Shown: piece after piece, positions 11,001 through 23,815 of the stretch | How positions within the stretch are numbered: the stretch's first letter is position 1 | Layout: every line of letters begins with the position of its first letter | Assembly (NCBI GenBank): GCA_013399015.1 | Contig: VWZX01004666.1 | Coordinates: forward strand, 2,233,603 to 2,297,602 | Source of the DNA: Galbula dea | Lineage: Eukaryota > Chordata > Aves > Piciformes > Galbulidae | Reading direction: 5' to 3' | DNA length: 64,000 bases | Position numbers and translations under genes: made by a program | Notes under the pieces: model-generated | Databases searched by the model: none | Told to the model about the DNA's origin: nothing | Seen by the model: the letters and a program-made list of their open reading frames with translations, nothing else

Positions 11001-14000
11001 CCAAAAAGAGAGATATGGCTTTCAGTTTCAGGGTACACGCTGTGTTCAACATGTTCAGTTCCTTATGTCCTTAACATTTTATGTGTATTCTGCTATACTC
11101 TTCCTTTTTTTTTTTTTCCCAAACTTAAGGAGGGATTCAAAGCTTGTTCAACTAACTGAATTTCTGTTCAGCATAGACTGAAGTTTTAGTCATCTGGCTT
11201 AAAGAGACTAGGAACCAACCCCTGCTGGAGGTTTGGTAAGTGACTGGTTCTGTTGGCAGAATACAGCTTCAAGCTCCTGGTTTCTTACTGTGTAACAGTA
11301 ATACTTCCCCTCGAGAAGATGCTCATAACTGCCTGTTAGCAGTCTCACAGTCTCATGTTCTTGCTGGGCCAACAGGGTTATCATCCTAGTGTCCCTTCTT
11401 CCTTACTTAATGATTCCTCTTTGCACCACATCCCTCATATGTCTGCCAAATAGAATTTGCTGCATTGACTTTCTTTCCAAAGCCTGCCCAGAAGGACAGC
11501 TTTCCTTCAAGCAGGATACAGAAAAGGCCTGTGTCTCCAGAACCATCAATATTTTTCTTGAAATGATAAATGAACTGCCAATGAACCGAGGCAGCTGCCA
11601 GATCCATCTGAGAAACAGACCTTCAGACCCAATTTATCCGTGCTTGGTTTATTTATGTGTCTGGAAACTTTCAAGATACAAACAGAGAACAAACCATTGT
11701 GAGGCAGCCACTGAGAATTAGGTGGTATAGATGGATACAGTGGGAGTTTGTGGACTGCCTCAGATACATTAGCTATTACTATATGCCAGCTTATCTCAAA
11801 CAAGGAAATAGCTTGAGATTCATCATAGAGAACACCATGAAAAAGAAACAAAACTCTCAAAGCATGACCTAAATTCTTGTAGATGTTGTATCATTCAGTT
11901 TGTTTTTCTTCTTCTCTTCTGGTCTTTCTTGCCTATAGTTCAGGTTTTTGCATAATCTCTGAAATTTGTCAATATTAGTCTAAGGAGATGAGGCATGGCA
12001 GGTCATGTTGTCAGTGGAGGGATGGAGCCAGTGTACATGCTTCAATGAGCAAGGTTTGTAGAGAGACCAATCTGGTTTTGAACCAGCTGATACAGATGGA
12101 GAAAGCAGATAGGCTTTGTGTTCAGGGTCCTTTTGCTGGGCGGCAGGTCTTTTTGTATTTCATATACATTCACCCCAAAAATTCTGAGCTCCTTCTTTTT
12201 GGCTCCAATCAGAAAGAGCTTTCAGAGGTATTAAGTTTGGGCAAGATTTATGAGAACAGGCAGCTGAGCAAAGGAAAGAGACTCAAGCAATGTCTCTGCT
12301 GGGGGAAAGGCTGGAGCGAGTTTAAATGTTACAGCACACTAGAGAGTCTGCATGGGGCAGCTGCTGTAAAATGCTCCAACACAGGAAAAATTTCAACTGG
12401 CACAAAATCCATATTGCTGGAGAAACCAGGGGAAGGGACAGGTTTTTATTAGTTGTGTTGTTGGTGGGACAACTACTTTTTAGTTCAAAATAGGCCTGGC
12501 CTGATGCAGAGCCTGTGTAACCCAGGAGCACAAGCTGGAGCTCTTTACTGATGGGAAGGGCCTTGAGCAAGTCCAAGGCTGCAAAACCAGTGAGGATGAG
12601 CACTTAGTGTCAGTTCTTAGGAGGAAAAAGGGAGCCTGGGGCCTCTTTGCACCTCCTTGTTGTAATTTCCCCTTGCAAGGTTGGGTTTAAGGAAATTATT
12701 TCCCCCTGCCCACCTTGCCTGCCTGCCTGGGTCAGCCTGGCAGCACAGCTCACACTTGCCTGTAGTTAAAGTGCCCTCTTCTGGCACGAAACGTTTAATT
12801 CCTCAGTGGCAGTCGACAGAATAGAAGTGCATGTTTTCTGATGGTTGCTGAAATCAAGAACAAAGCAGGTTTTCTCTTCCTTTATTTCCTCACTACATCC
12901 CAGACTATCTTGACCATGCAATAGTGGCCATAGAAGGAGCTTCCCTGTTGTATCAGCCTTAATCAGCCTCATGTGAGATTTTGTTTGAATCTAGGGTCAT
13001 TTAATGAAGATGCTTTTATTCTCTTTGTTTGTTTGGTTGGTTTTGTTAGTTTGTTTTGGTTTTCCTGCCTTCTCTTTAGCTGGTGTAAATCTGTAGCTAT
13101 CTTGATTTACAGCAGTGGAGAATATGCTGGCCTATTCCTGCTTATGTTTTCTGTGCTCTGCTCTATAAATCATCTCTTGACTATTCTTGACCTGTTGATG
13201 TCAATAGTTTTCACTGTGAATCCCGGTGGGACCTAGATTTGACCTCTATTGATTACCAGCGATTGTCTGATAATGAAATGTGGAGGGAAAAGCACATGTA
13301 GCCACTGTCAGAGAAGTTCCTTTACTAAGCATTCAGCTGGAGAAAGAAAGTTTCAGTACAACTGTTAATGTGAATTCAAGGTTAGCAGTACACAGCACAG
13401 CAACTGCATCTCTCTGCAGAGGGATTTAAAATCAGTCTTTAATAAGAAAAAGGAGTTTCCTGCACTGCTTTATCACATCAGTTACCATCAGAGGCCTTTG
13501 CATGTGCTTTGGATTTTTCTCAATATTTAAGGAGCATTTCAAGCCATAATTGATTATAGCTGAATTTGTGTTACAAAGTAGGGAACAGCAGGTCAGGAGG
13601 ATGTTTATGCTATGAGATGAGACTGAGCTTGATTCCTGTTTAGATCCTTTAAAGCAGAAGGGTAGTGGTTTTTTCCCCTGGTAATAAGCCATGTTTCAGC
13701 TATTGAGTATAATGCTGTATTAATAATTCTGTACTTATTGTAGCCTCTCTGAATGTAAAACCCTCACAGACAAGATGGATTGGCATAAACCAGTTTAGGA
13801 AGCACATGTACAGTTTGTACTGCCCTCCTCTGGGTTTGTAAGGAGTAAAGGGAGCTGAAGTCAGAATTTCCATGTTTTGCAAAGTGCTGAGCTGGAAGTA
13901 AAAATCCAGCTTCTCCCTTCAAGGTGAAAAGGACATAGGAGATTCAGGTGGTTTCAGTCTGCCTTGAGGATCTTCCTGCAGTGGTCCCTGCTCTGTAAAA

Positions 14001-16044
14001 CTCTCATATGCTAATACTGTTTTTTCCTGGTCTCTTCACTATTAGTTGAATAAGGTCTCAGACTGAAGTTCAGGAAATGTGGCTTTTAATAGTGTGATTT
14101 TACTTAAACTCCATGTCTGTGTTTCATGTTGCATTCCTTCTTAGTCCTGCATGCTTAGAGGACATGTAGGCAAAGGTGATTTGAGGTTAAGGATAATTAC
14201 AGCACCCTCAGTGTTACAACAAACCCAGAAGTGCAGGGACCAATAAGATCATGTGCCAAAAACTGAGATGAGGCAAATGAAGCATTTCCAAGCCAATACA
14301 AGTTGAGATATTAAAGTAGTTAATGTGAACAGAAATCGTTGAAGATAATAGGCAATACTCAACATTTACCTTATGACTTTCAAAGTGATTATCCCAAATA
14401 TGATGTAAGGCTAAAGTGAACATAGTCATATTAGAACATTTCATTTTAAGGCTGCTGCTCTTCATAGGAAAATATATACATGTAATTGTGTGCATACATT
14501 AGATATGCATATATAGCAGAAATTGTTTTCTTTTTTTTTCCCTAAGTACATTTTCAACATGCATGAAGGAAATTAATTATGACAGAGAAACTTGCAGGTC
14601 TTTCTGAGGTGAGAGAAGCTCCAAGTTACCACTACAGTGAATAAAGATGCCCCTCTATCAGTCCTAAGCAGACTGCCCTGGAACTGGAGCAGCCCAGAGT
14701 AATGGTGTTAAGAAGTTGGTATAATAACAAGGCAAAGCAAAGTATAGCCTAACAGGATGACAGCAGAAGGAACCAAAAATAGGTGGCTTTTGTATGACTA
14801 TAATAGCTCCACCTGCTTTCAGAACGTTAGTCATCCCATAAATGTGTCCATTCCAGCGAATATCCTCAAGGGAGCTGACACAGAAATCCATAGAAAAGAG
14901 GCACGGAATCTGAGCAGAGAAAAGGGAGAAGAGCAGGGACTCGCCAGGCTAAAAGGAGCCTGCTGGCAGGGAGAAGAGGAGCAGCCTAGAAATGTGTGTG
15001 TGCATGTGTGGGTGTGTATGAGTAGCAGAGAAGTACATATGCTTCTTGAAGTGAAGGATTTGTTTCCTTCTCATCAAACCTCAGCCCCTGCTGCTTTCTT
15101 TGATTTTTCTCTAGCAGGGCCAATCTAGGCATTCAGTGGTGATAAATAACCCAGTATTACAAGGTGACATGCACAGTGACACGATAACATGGAGAGAAAG
15201 AGAAGAACCCAAAGGGACAGAGTTACCATGCAATTTATTTATTTCCCAAGTTTGTTCTGCAGTGCAGGCAGTTTGGGAACCCAACCCCACCAGCTCCTGC
15301 TGCAGCTTAGCAGGGCTCTTAGAGAGAAGCCTGACAAACCTCAAACCCTGCTAGCATAAACAGTCCAGAGCCAAAAGGCTCTCTTATTTTCTGGTGAGCT
15401 TTGTTTGTTGTGACCTTGGTAGGATGCTTCAGTGCTGTTTTGATGAAGGGCATTTGGGGACCTTGTGTTTGATTTTTATTTTTTTTTTAAGGGGCAGGTC
15501 TGCATGTTAGGACACCTGCATTAGCTGTGAGTTCCGTCCCCAATTCCTTGCCTGGCCTCTGGTGAGTTGCAGAGTCTTCCTCCCTGCTTTTCCCTATTAG
15601 CAGGCTTTCAGCTTTGCAATGCTAATAGGTTTTTTTTTAACATTGCATTTGTGTGCAATTTTCTGGATTTTGTCAAAGCAAACTGAGAGCAGAAGTGTTG
15701 TTATGCTGACATGTACAGTACATCAGCAGGGCTGAGCCTTCAGCTTCACCGAGCAGGATGCTGCTGCCTGGGCTAACAGAACAGCAAGTTGTTCTCTGTT
15801 GGACCAACATAAGGAAAGAAAAAAAGGTACATTTTGCCAGAGGGGTGGCTGGTCATTTACTGATGACTAGCAATGTTAAGACTTGATGATTCTAATTCTC
15901 TTTGTAGCTCTGAAAAGAGCTTGCAGACTCGGTGGCTGTCCTCTCCTCTCCTAGCCCTTTCTTGGATGAAAATGCAGGACAGGAGAAATGGCATTGTCTA
16001 GACAGTGTCACGGGGCTAGGACACAGTCTAGTGAGATAAAAGGA
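8016..16044 (+). other. AGBL4: AGBL4 intron, no recognised element
   Basis: It contains a T13 run at 11105-11117, T/G-rich tracts at about 13024-13060 and a TG-rich stretch at about 14993-15021. The 154-codon open frame at 11988-12452 has no recognisable domain and no splice or promoter context, so I do not call it a gene. Confidence 0.45.
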
Positions 16045-16120
16045 GAATGGAACAGGCATACAGAGCAAAGTGATTTGCCTAAATCTGCACAACCAGATCT
16101 CCTGACTCCTTCACTCTCCC
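16045..16120 (+). repeat. Probable MIR-like SINE remnant
   Basis: GAGCAAAGTGATTTGCCT followed by CTGCACAACCAGATCTCCTG and ACTCC follows the order of the conserved MIR core ('aagtgacttgcccaaggtca... aacccagatctcctgactcc'). It is heavily diverged, as expected for a SINE that predates the split of birds and mammals. Confidence 0.5.
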
Positions 16121-19100
16121 TCCTGTGGTTTCTCTTTAGGAGACGAAGTTGATTGATTGCAATTGCCCTTTTTACTGATTACCATTTTAATAATCTAACC
16201 AGTAATGTCAGAAATCCAGCATGAGGGGTAGTTTTTTTGGTACAGTATGTTTGTTACTTGCACTTCTCTCAGATGGGCACCAAAATTAGACTAGTTGGAT
16301 TCTCTTGATATTTACATTTGGGTTTGTATTCTTATCATCCAGGTATAGCATAGTCATACTGCTGCAGCTTCATTCTCACATGACAGAGAAATAGTCTTAT
16401 TACAAGGAAGTGAAAATTAAACCCAAAACTACTCCACAATCCCCCCTGCCCAAAACCAACAAAACAAAAACTTCATCTTCAAAAATAAACCTTGATCTTA
16501 TAGGTTTTAGGGAAAATCTCTTTGTGTATCTATGCATGCTTCATCTCCTTGGTGATTGTCATCATGTGTAAAATTTTTATTTTCTGAGTGTGGCATGGAA
16601 ACTACTGCTGTCTTCTGCATTGACATTTCTATTCCCTCACAGCCCCCTTTCCCTGTTCTCAGTTACTTCTCATGCCACACCTGATTGGTCTTCAGTGCTG
16701 ATAGGGAGTCTTTGCTTTGGAGTTTTACATGCACTTAACTGACCACCCAGTTTCTTCCAGGTTTTAAATAGGTGAATAACCCAGGTTCATGCCCCAGGGT
16801 TCTGATTCTTGACAGGTTTTCCCACATGCTGTCAGCCTGCAAATAAATAATACCTGCAAGGAAAAGGGTCTAAAATCATCTCTGCTCTTTTCACTGAAAG
16901 CCAAATGGACCAGTGGCTGGAATGCAAGAAAGGATATTCCTATTCCCCACTCATTTGGCTGACAGCATAATCAGTCACAGTAATAAATCTTCATTGGAAA
17001 CTTAGATGAAAATGGAAGAGGAATGAGAGTGCTTTCAGAGAAGAAGCTGGGAGGGGGCTTGTGTCTCTTTGGAAACCCAGCCCCAGAGGGGAGAGCAAAA
17101 GAGCTACAGAAATCCTCTGCTGTTGAGTGTAGGATAGCTCTCGGTGCCCATGACTGTGCCTGACGGTGTGCCCTATGGCCCTGACCATTCCCCCAGCCCT
17201 GCTCTCTGTTCCCCACCGTCCTGGATTTTGAGGAGCAGGGGTTGTCGGCCCTTTAGTAGCCTTAATATGCACCTGAGTAGCATGCAGGGGCCTGAATAAG
17301 GGCCAGGAATAAATTGTAGAGATCTAGAGCAGCTGGCTACCTGCTGTGCTAGCCTTTAACCCTTCAGGAGCTAGTGCTTTCCCACAGCCTCTTGAACAAG
17401 CAAGGACAAAAAAAGCAACCACAGAGCTGAAACATTTTATTTCCCCTACTGGGCCTGCCAATTAACCCTGTCAGAAGCTAGAAAACCACACTGGGCACAT
17501 CAGCAGAAAATGAGCTGAGGAGGGAGAGTGTTTGAGGAAGACAGTGCAGAGATCTAATCACCTCCCCATCTCCCTGGAAGAGCTGAGATGTGGTGCAGGG
17601 ACAGTGGGAGCAAGCTTGCAGACACTTCCATGCTTCAGACACCACAGCAGGGCAAACAGAGAAGACGACTAGCTCCTGATGGGAGTCTGACTGCTGTGTG
17701 TCCATCCCTTTGCAAATGGCACTGTTTGTGCCCATCTCCTGGTTCTTGTATTATTTGTATTGGCTTTGCAGTACGTTTGGGGGGGTTGAAGAAGGCTGGA
17801 GAGAAGAAGGCAGCAGGAAAGGCTTCCCCACTCCAAAACCTCCCTATTTGGGAATCATCCTGCTCTTGATCTATTTGTTGCTTGGGTCTGTATGTTTTCC
17901 TTGCAGTGTTAGGTGAGCTTATTGCCTTTTCCTTTATTCCAGGTACTGGAAAGTTTTGAGCTAGGCTCAAGGGTAACTGAATGAGCTGGATGAAGCATGA
18001 GTTACCCGGGATGTATTTTGTTTGTTCCCCTTTGACAGACACACCAGATGATGTGTAGAGAGCTGGGTCAAGTCAAGAGACAGTGAGCAGAACAGGGCAT
18101 CAGGCTTGGTGTCACCCTAAGGGAGACTTGGTCCATTCACTGTGGAAGTGATGAAGAACTGACTGTACATTAGGGCTGTTTGGTGTCTTGGGTGCAAAGT
18201 TTGTTGAAGTAAGTTGGCTAATTTCTTGCAGCCTCAGCCTGCTGTGTTTTTACTGAAATCATCCGAGTGACACTGAAGATGAAATCTGTCCCACAGTCAC
18301 CTCAGTAGTCTTTGGATCAATGAAGCCCACTGAGCCAAACCAGAGAGGCAGGTGCAGTGTTTAATTAGCTTTGTTTATATTCCTTTCTGTGCAAAGCAAT
18401 CCTTCTTTCCACTTGTTACTTTCTTTGGGAGTAAAAATCTGGTGCTGTCCCATCTGTTGTGGGACCTCCTGACTGTTATAGGTGAGCCTAGACCAGCCCT
18501 GCAAGCTTGCTTGCCTCCCTGGCTTCTCACCGCACCACACATACTTCACTGTTCCCTAATCCTCTCACTCCTAATTGCTTTTCTAGTGCCTCTTGGACAC
18601 TGATGAGCTGCAAGGGGGTGACACACAGCTCTTTCTCACCCTCAGCAGAAAAAGACAGCATGGCTTGGGCTGTGAAAAATAGCACAAATGAAAAAAGAGG
18701 GGCTGCTTTGGAGTCGAGTGATACAGAGTTAATATTCTGACTCTCAGGCCATGAAATCAATCTGCTAGGTGAATTTGTGGTCTCTCAAATTCATTTTGGG
18801 AGTGATACACACCTCAAATGGAACTGGCTGCAGCTCTTGACGTCAGTAAATGCTTTCTTCCCTTCAAAAGAACACAGCTTGGATTTCATCTTGTTTTTAC
18901 ACCTTCACTTCTCCTTGTAAGGCTCATTGTCACCAACGGGTCTGGTGTCATCCAACTGCGGCAGTGAGACCAACACTCTGTGCTGCAGAAATTCCCAGAG
19001 CACAACACTCGGCAGCTGCCAAAGCTTTCTGCTGGCACCTGCTCAAGGCAAGAGAGAGAGAGAAATATCACTTTGTCTGCCTCCCTTCATTGCTGCCCAC

Positions 19101-20345
19101 CAGGAAACCAGCATGGACAGCACTTTCCTCTTCTGCTTGAGAGACACGCAGGTTAGATGAGTGAGGCAGACACCTTGAGCCTTTCTGGCCTTTTCAACAA
19201 CCCATGTGCCCTTTGTCCCATCCCATGTTTTTTTCTGGTTTGATTGCTGCCCCATGTCACCACTCTCTAGAAGGCTGACACAGAATAGCATTGTGTTGTG
19301 TTTTTCTTCTGCTGTTTCCCACCTGCCAAAGTCCTTTCTTTACAAGGCAAGAGTCTTATTATTTTAGGCATGAGAGCTAAGTGATGGCTGCATTTGGGCA
19401 AACAATGAAAAGATACTTTCAGAAAGGCAGCTCTGAGGAAGATCAGGAAATTCTGATGCCTGTTGGGGACCACTTTTCTCTCACCAACTTTCTCAATGTG
19501 GCTTATTCCTTTCTGACTAAGGGGTGGCTGCAGACTCCTTATCTTTCCATTCAAACTGAGATGGTAACAAATGTACTAAATCCCTTCTCTGTAGAAGAAA
19601 TTCAACAGAATTTCTTATGCCTTTCACTTTTGTGAGAAGAAAACTATGGTGCTTTTTACTTTTCCAGCTAGATCAGCTCTGAGCAGAATGAGAAGAGGAG
19701 GCATCCTAAGTTCAGATATTACATGGTGTGCATGTGGGAGAAAGTGAATTTAGCGCTGGTACCAGGAGGGCAATGGACAGCACAAAACTGGCTGCACACA
19801 CAGAAAAGGTGCAGTGAAAGTGTTGTGCTGATCCTTGTTTAACTCAAGCTATCTGGATCCTTTTGCAAGGGAGAAGGCATGTTTCTATGTGTTTAGTGCT
19901 GGTTTGGTGAGTGTTGTGCTGGACTGGGAATCTAACATAAGCATACAGTGTGTGCATAGTTCCCTGACAGCAAAGTCATCCTTTTCCCAGCCTTCCACCA
20001 AGCAGCAGAAGCAGGAGTAGGATTGTATGCAGCCTGGAAAGCTGGCCATGACACCTTCCCCCTTGCAGCAGCAAATTCCCAAGGTGAGCTGAGAAAGTTC
20101 TCAAGGCCCATAGGCTTAGCAGTGAGCTGTGCAGCTTATTGTGTGCTGCCTTCCCTTAAACCCGCCAGTTCTTTCTTCTCCTCATTCCCCCTCTGGTCAT
20201 TCCACATTCCCCTCTGGCCCACAGGCTAAAGCATATTTCCAAGATCTGTCTCTGCCATCTCCATGTTGTCAAGCTCATAACATCCTTGATTTTTGGCAGC
20301 AGGTAGTTCCACACATCACCAAAATACATAGGGAAGCAAACTTTC
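16121..20345 (+). other. AGBL4: AGBL4 intron, no recognised element
   Basis: Somewhat more GC-rich than its surroundings between about 17.0 and 19.2 kb, with several overlapping but unrecognisable open frames on both strands. A short (AG)7 run lies at 19050-19063. No CpG island or promoter signal is visible. Confidence 0.45.
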
Positions 20346-20425
20346 CATACAGGGTCAAGACTCACTTGGTCTGGCCTCTCTACAGCAATGTTCTATACTT
20401 TGGTAAAGCTTCTGGTTGACTGAAC
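20346..20425 (+). repeat. Diverged direct repeat, copy A
   Basis: About 80 bp sharing ordered blocks with 20881-20960: TCAAGACT, TCTGGCCTC, then ACTTTGGTAAAGCTTCTGG. Identity looks like roughly two thirds by eye. The family is unknown. Confidence 0.4.
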
Positions 20426-20880
20426 AAATACAAATTAAACTGGGAGATATATAACTACACCACCTCAAAATGTTTTTAAAATGCTTAGACAGTAAGAAGA
20501 AATATGTTATTATATTTATTTGAATTATATTAGGGAAAAGAGCTTTTACCTCCTAGGGAAAGTGATAGACACAGTATAGTAATAAGGAAATAAATGGTTT
20601 TTTCCAGTGCAGAGAATGTGCAGAAACAGGCAACAAAACTACCCAAACTTGTTTTCATATCCCACTAGGATGAAATGCACAAAAAAGTAATAAAAGGAAT
20701 CATGATTTAACAGTTAAGAGTGAATCAGGTAAAAAAAATCTTTCTTCCTGGTGCTATTTGCAGCACAAAGCAGAGTACATGGAGGTTAATTATATTTCAA
20801 AAACAGTGTTCTTTAGGGATGGGCCATTTTATTAGGAGAGGCTGGAATTGTTAAAGATAGCTTTTTATGCATCAAAACAG

Positions 20881-20960
20881 TTCATATGAGGCTCAAGACT
20901 TGGCTGATCTGACCTCAGGCAACACTATGCACTTTGATGAAGTTTTTAGTGTAAATAAAG
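20881..20960 (+). repeat. Diverged direct repeat, copy B
   Basis: Matches copy A in order: TCAAGACT, TCTGACCTC, then ACTTTGATGAAGTTTTTAG. The two copies lie about 535 bp apart in the same orientation. Confidence 0.4.
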
Positions 20961-23529
20961 TTTTACAGAGTAGTAGTCAAACTGAAGAAAACTGAGAGAC
21001 CTAAGTCAGAGGAAACTGAAGCATTCACTCAGTTTTTGCAATCAGGGCATCAAGAACTTCCTGATCCAGAAGATGCATCACGCTATCATCTTTAATAACC
21101 ACTGATCTATTTATGATTCCAAATTTAGTATCTAAATATTAGTTATTGCGGTGATTTAAGCATTAGGAATCTATAAAGAACAGAAAAATATCTTCTGTAA
21201 GAAGATAGAGTAGCTTAAAAGGACATGAAAGACAATTATTTTTTCCCAACCTCACTCTGTAAGAGAGGGGCAAGAAACTAATTTACAAACAATAAAAGGA
21301 ATACTATTTCTATGTCTCAACCTCATATGGAAGCCTTACTTTGTAAGATGATTATCTAAGATTTGGAGGGCAGATCTACTGTGATTCCTTTAGCCTGGCA
21401 CTGTAGCATCGCTCCCTCTCCTCTGATTCCGAATACCACTAGATGAGTGGAGCTGATATTTATCCTGTGGTCACTGCCCAACCACACTTATGTCCTGGTA
21501 CAGCCCAAATGCCCACTAGTCTTGGACTACAATGTTGAAGGGGGGTTTTCCAGGTCCTGTGTGTCCACAGTAAAGGAAGGTACTTTCCTTTGTAACTAAA
21601 TGTGTGAGTGATTTGCAAAATGCAAGGCATCATTTTTTTGAGTTTATATTTGGAAATGGCTGGGATCTACTTCAGACAGGATAGTGTATAAAAGTGAGGG
21701 ACTTTGTGATAAACTTTTTTGTTACACTCTATGAATGCTAAATTAGGGTGTTAAAGTATGTTGGTAAATCAATGGTAAAGTACTATGCCTGACATTCATC
21801 CTTTTCTTTTTTCCCAGTGTGGGCTTGCTGTTTTTGTGATTTAACTGTACGAGGCAAAAGATCTTTCCATGCCTCTTTGGATGTCTAGCAGACTGTGAGA
21901 CATGCTTGTGGCAAATCCTCTTAATTGTTTTGTAAACTGTGGGGAGTAGAAACCTCTGACAGTGGAAGGGGGAGAGTTGTACCATTCTTCAGGTTTTATG
22001 GTCTAGAACTATTTAGTATAGGGTAAGAAATAAAACACTTTCTTGGTTGTTATGCTAAAGGAGATGACATTAATAAAAAGGTTCAAAATGGAGTTCACCT
22101 ATACAATCATAACACTTTGACAATGTTGCAAGCATTTAACTCAGAGTAGCTAATATAATACTCAAACACATGGTGATTTTGAAAGACTACAGAAAAAGGG
22201 GCAAGTAAGGTGTTCTCACTCTGTAGATAGTGTTCTGTGTATTCCTGGCCTGATGCAATGTGCATTGAAGTCAGGACTGTTGAAAGATCAAACCTTTGTG
22301 AAGATTAGATCACAAATCTATTCTGACTACACCTGCTTTTTATTGTCTCTGAGAGTTGTATAAGCTCAGGGAAGAAGACAGGAGTGGCTCTGAATTCCTC
22401 TTTTTGTCCATTTTATGATTGCTTGCTCTGAACTGTGAGGGGGAAAATGAAACATGTTTCCTTGACTACAGCACTTGTGATGTAATCTGTGTTGTATTTT
22501 TTATTCCCTCCCTTTTAGTTTCTTTTCTGAACTCATCCTCATCTGCTCTCCCTTTATAGCCTACAGTAGTCCTACAGGTTTTCCTGCTGCTCATTTCACT
22601 ATTACAGCATCTTATTACTTTGTTATATCTAGGTCAGTCACTTCTCACACCCCATGCAGTATATTTGTCATAGCTCTGTATAGTCTGGTTTTAATGTCTG
22701 AATTGAACAATAGTATTCCGAAGGGTTACCTTCTTTTGCTTTTTATGAAGATGAAGGACAGCCCTTTAAGTTCTGTTTTTAAATTGACTCTGCTCTATGC
22801 TGCTGTGTGATTTATGCTGCAGTTGCCTGTGCTGAAGTGGACAGTGTTAGAACAGTGTAATAGTTCTTCTGTACAATTGTCCTCTCACTGCCACATTTGC
22901 TAACAGCTTTCAAGTCCTGATTGGAAGAAGCCATCTTTCCAGTCATGGATGGTTATGAAGCACTGGAATCAGTCTTGGGGTAAAGGCCAAGTTCCTTTAA
23001 AAACACCTTCTCTCAGAGGCTTGTTTTTCATTTTGGAGCTTGTCATTTTTGTACTCTAGAACTGCTAGTGTAACATAGGCCTTACACTTCTAAGCAACCT
23101 AGAAAGCAATCCTTACTTAAGTAACCTAGAAGTAACCCTGTCATTTTTCGCTTTCTCTCACTGTGTTCACTATATCATAGTCTTGCCTGTAGTTATCCTT
23201 TGAAGAGTATTAACAATGCAGGATATTTTGCCAGTCTAAGACTTGGCTGTAAAGATGTAATAATGATAAGAGATGGAGGTCCATTTTGTTGCTTTTTGAG
23301 GGTTATATTTAAGCAACCTGAATATTGTTGGGGTTTTTGTTGTTGTTTTGTTATTTGGTTTTGTTTACTTTGATTCCTTTATTAACTTAAAAATTAATTA
23401 CATGGCTGTGCCACCTGGCATTTGTGAGAAAAAGATACTGTCTTCCTGCTGTAGATATTTTAGCCTCCCCATGCTGAAGTCCAAGGCAATTCCCGTTTTG
23501 TCCCGAGATCTTGCAAATAAGTTGTATTG
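20961..23529 (+). other. AGBL4: AGBL4 intron, no recognised element
   Basis: AT-rich DNA without a recognisable exon or repeat. A T/G-rich tract begins near 23328. Confidence 0.45.
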
Positions 23530-23815
23530 GTTTTGCATTTGTCAACATTAAGAGTTGTTTGCTGCACTTTGTCCAAATTACCCAGCAAAGCTAAGGAGTT
23601 TGTAGATATTCTTTGCTTGTTTGTTTTTTTTTTCCTCTCCATGTCCACTTCCCCAATTTTGTGTTGTCAGCAGGCTTAACCAGTTTGTACTCAGCTTCTC
23701 TAAGTCATTTATATACATTAGGCTTAGCAGGGGTCCGAAAGGTTGTGTGGCAATGAACATTACTTTGCATTTGTTGACTTTAATTTTCTTTTGCCGTATG
23801 TTGACCCAGTTCTAG
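23530..23815 (-). mobile_element. Degenerate CR1/L3-type LINE reverse transcriptase fragment
   Basis: Read on the minus strand from about 23811, one frame gives W-N-R-KKIKVNKCKVMFIA, then GPLLSLMYINDLEKLS and TTQNWGSG. These resemble the RT motifs 'KFNVDKCKVMHLG', 'GPVLFNIFINDLD' and 'ADDTKLG' of CR1/L3 elements. A further LNVDKCK lies in another frame at about 23530-23560. In an intact element the INDLD motif precedes KCKV once. Here KCKV occurs on both sides, so the fragment is two overlapping pieces or a local duplication. It is interrupted by frameshifts and non-functional. Confidence 0.75.

Noticed and set aside
11988..12452. 154-codon open frame on the plus strand
   Set aside because: No recognisable domain, no splice or promoter context, and a length plausible by chance in 64 kb with six frames.
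12460..12600. Possible retroviral RNase H remnant (ELFTDGKG in one plus-strand frame)
   Set aside because: Only a four-residue core (FTDG) resembles the motif and nothing around it supports a pol gene.
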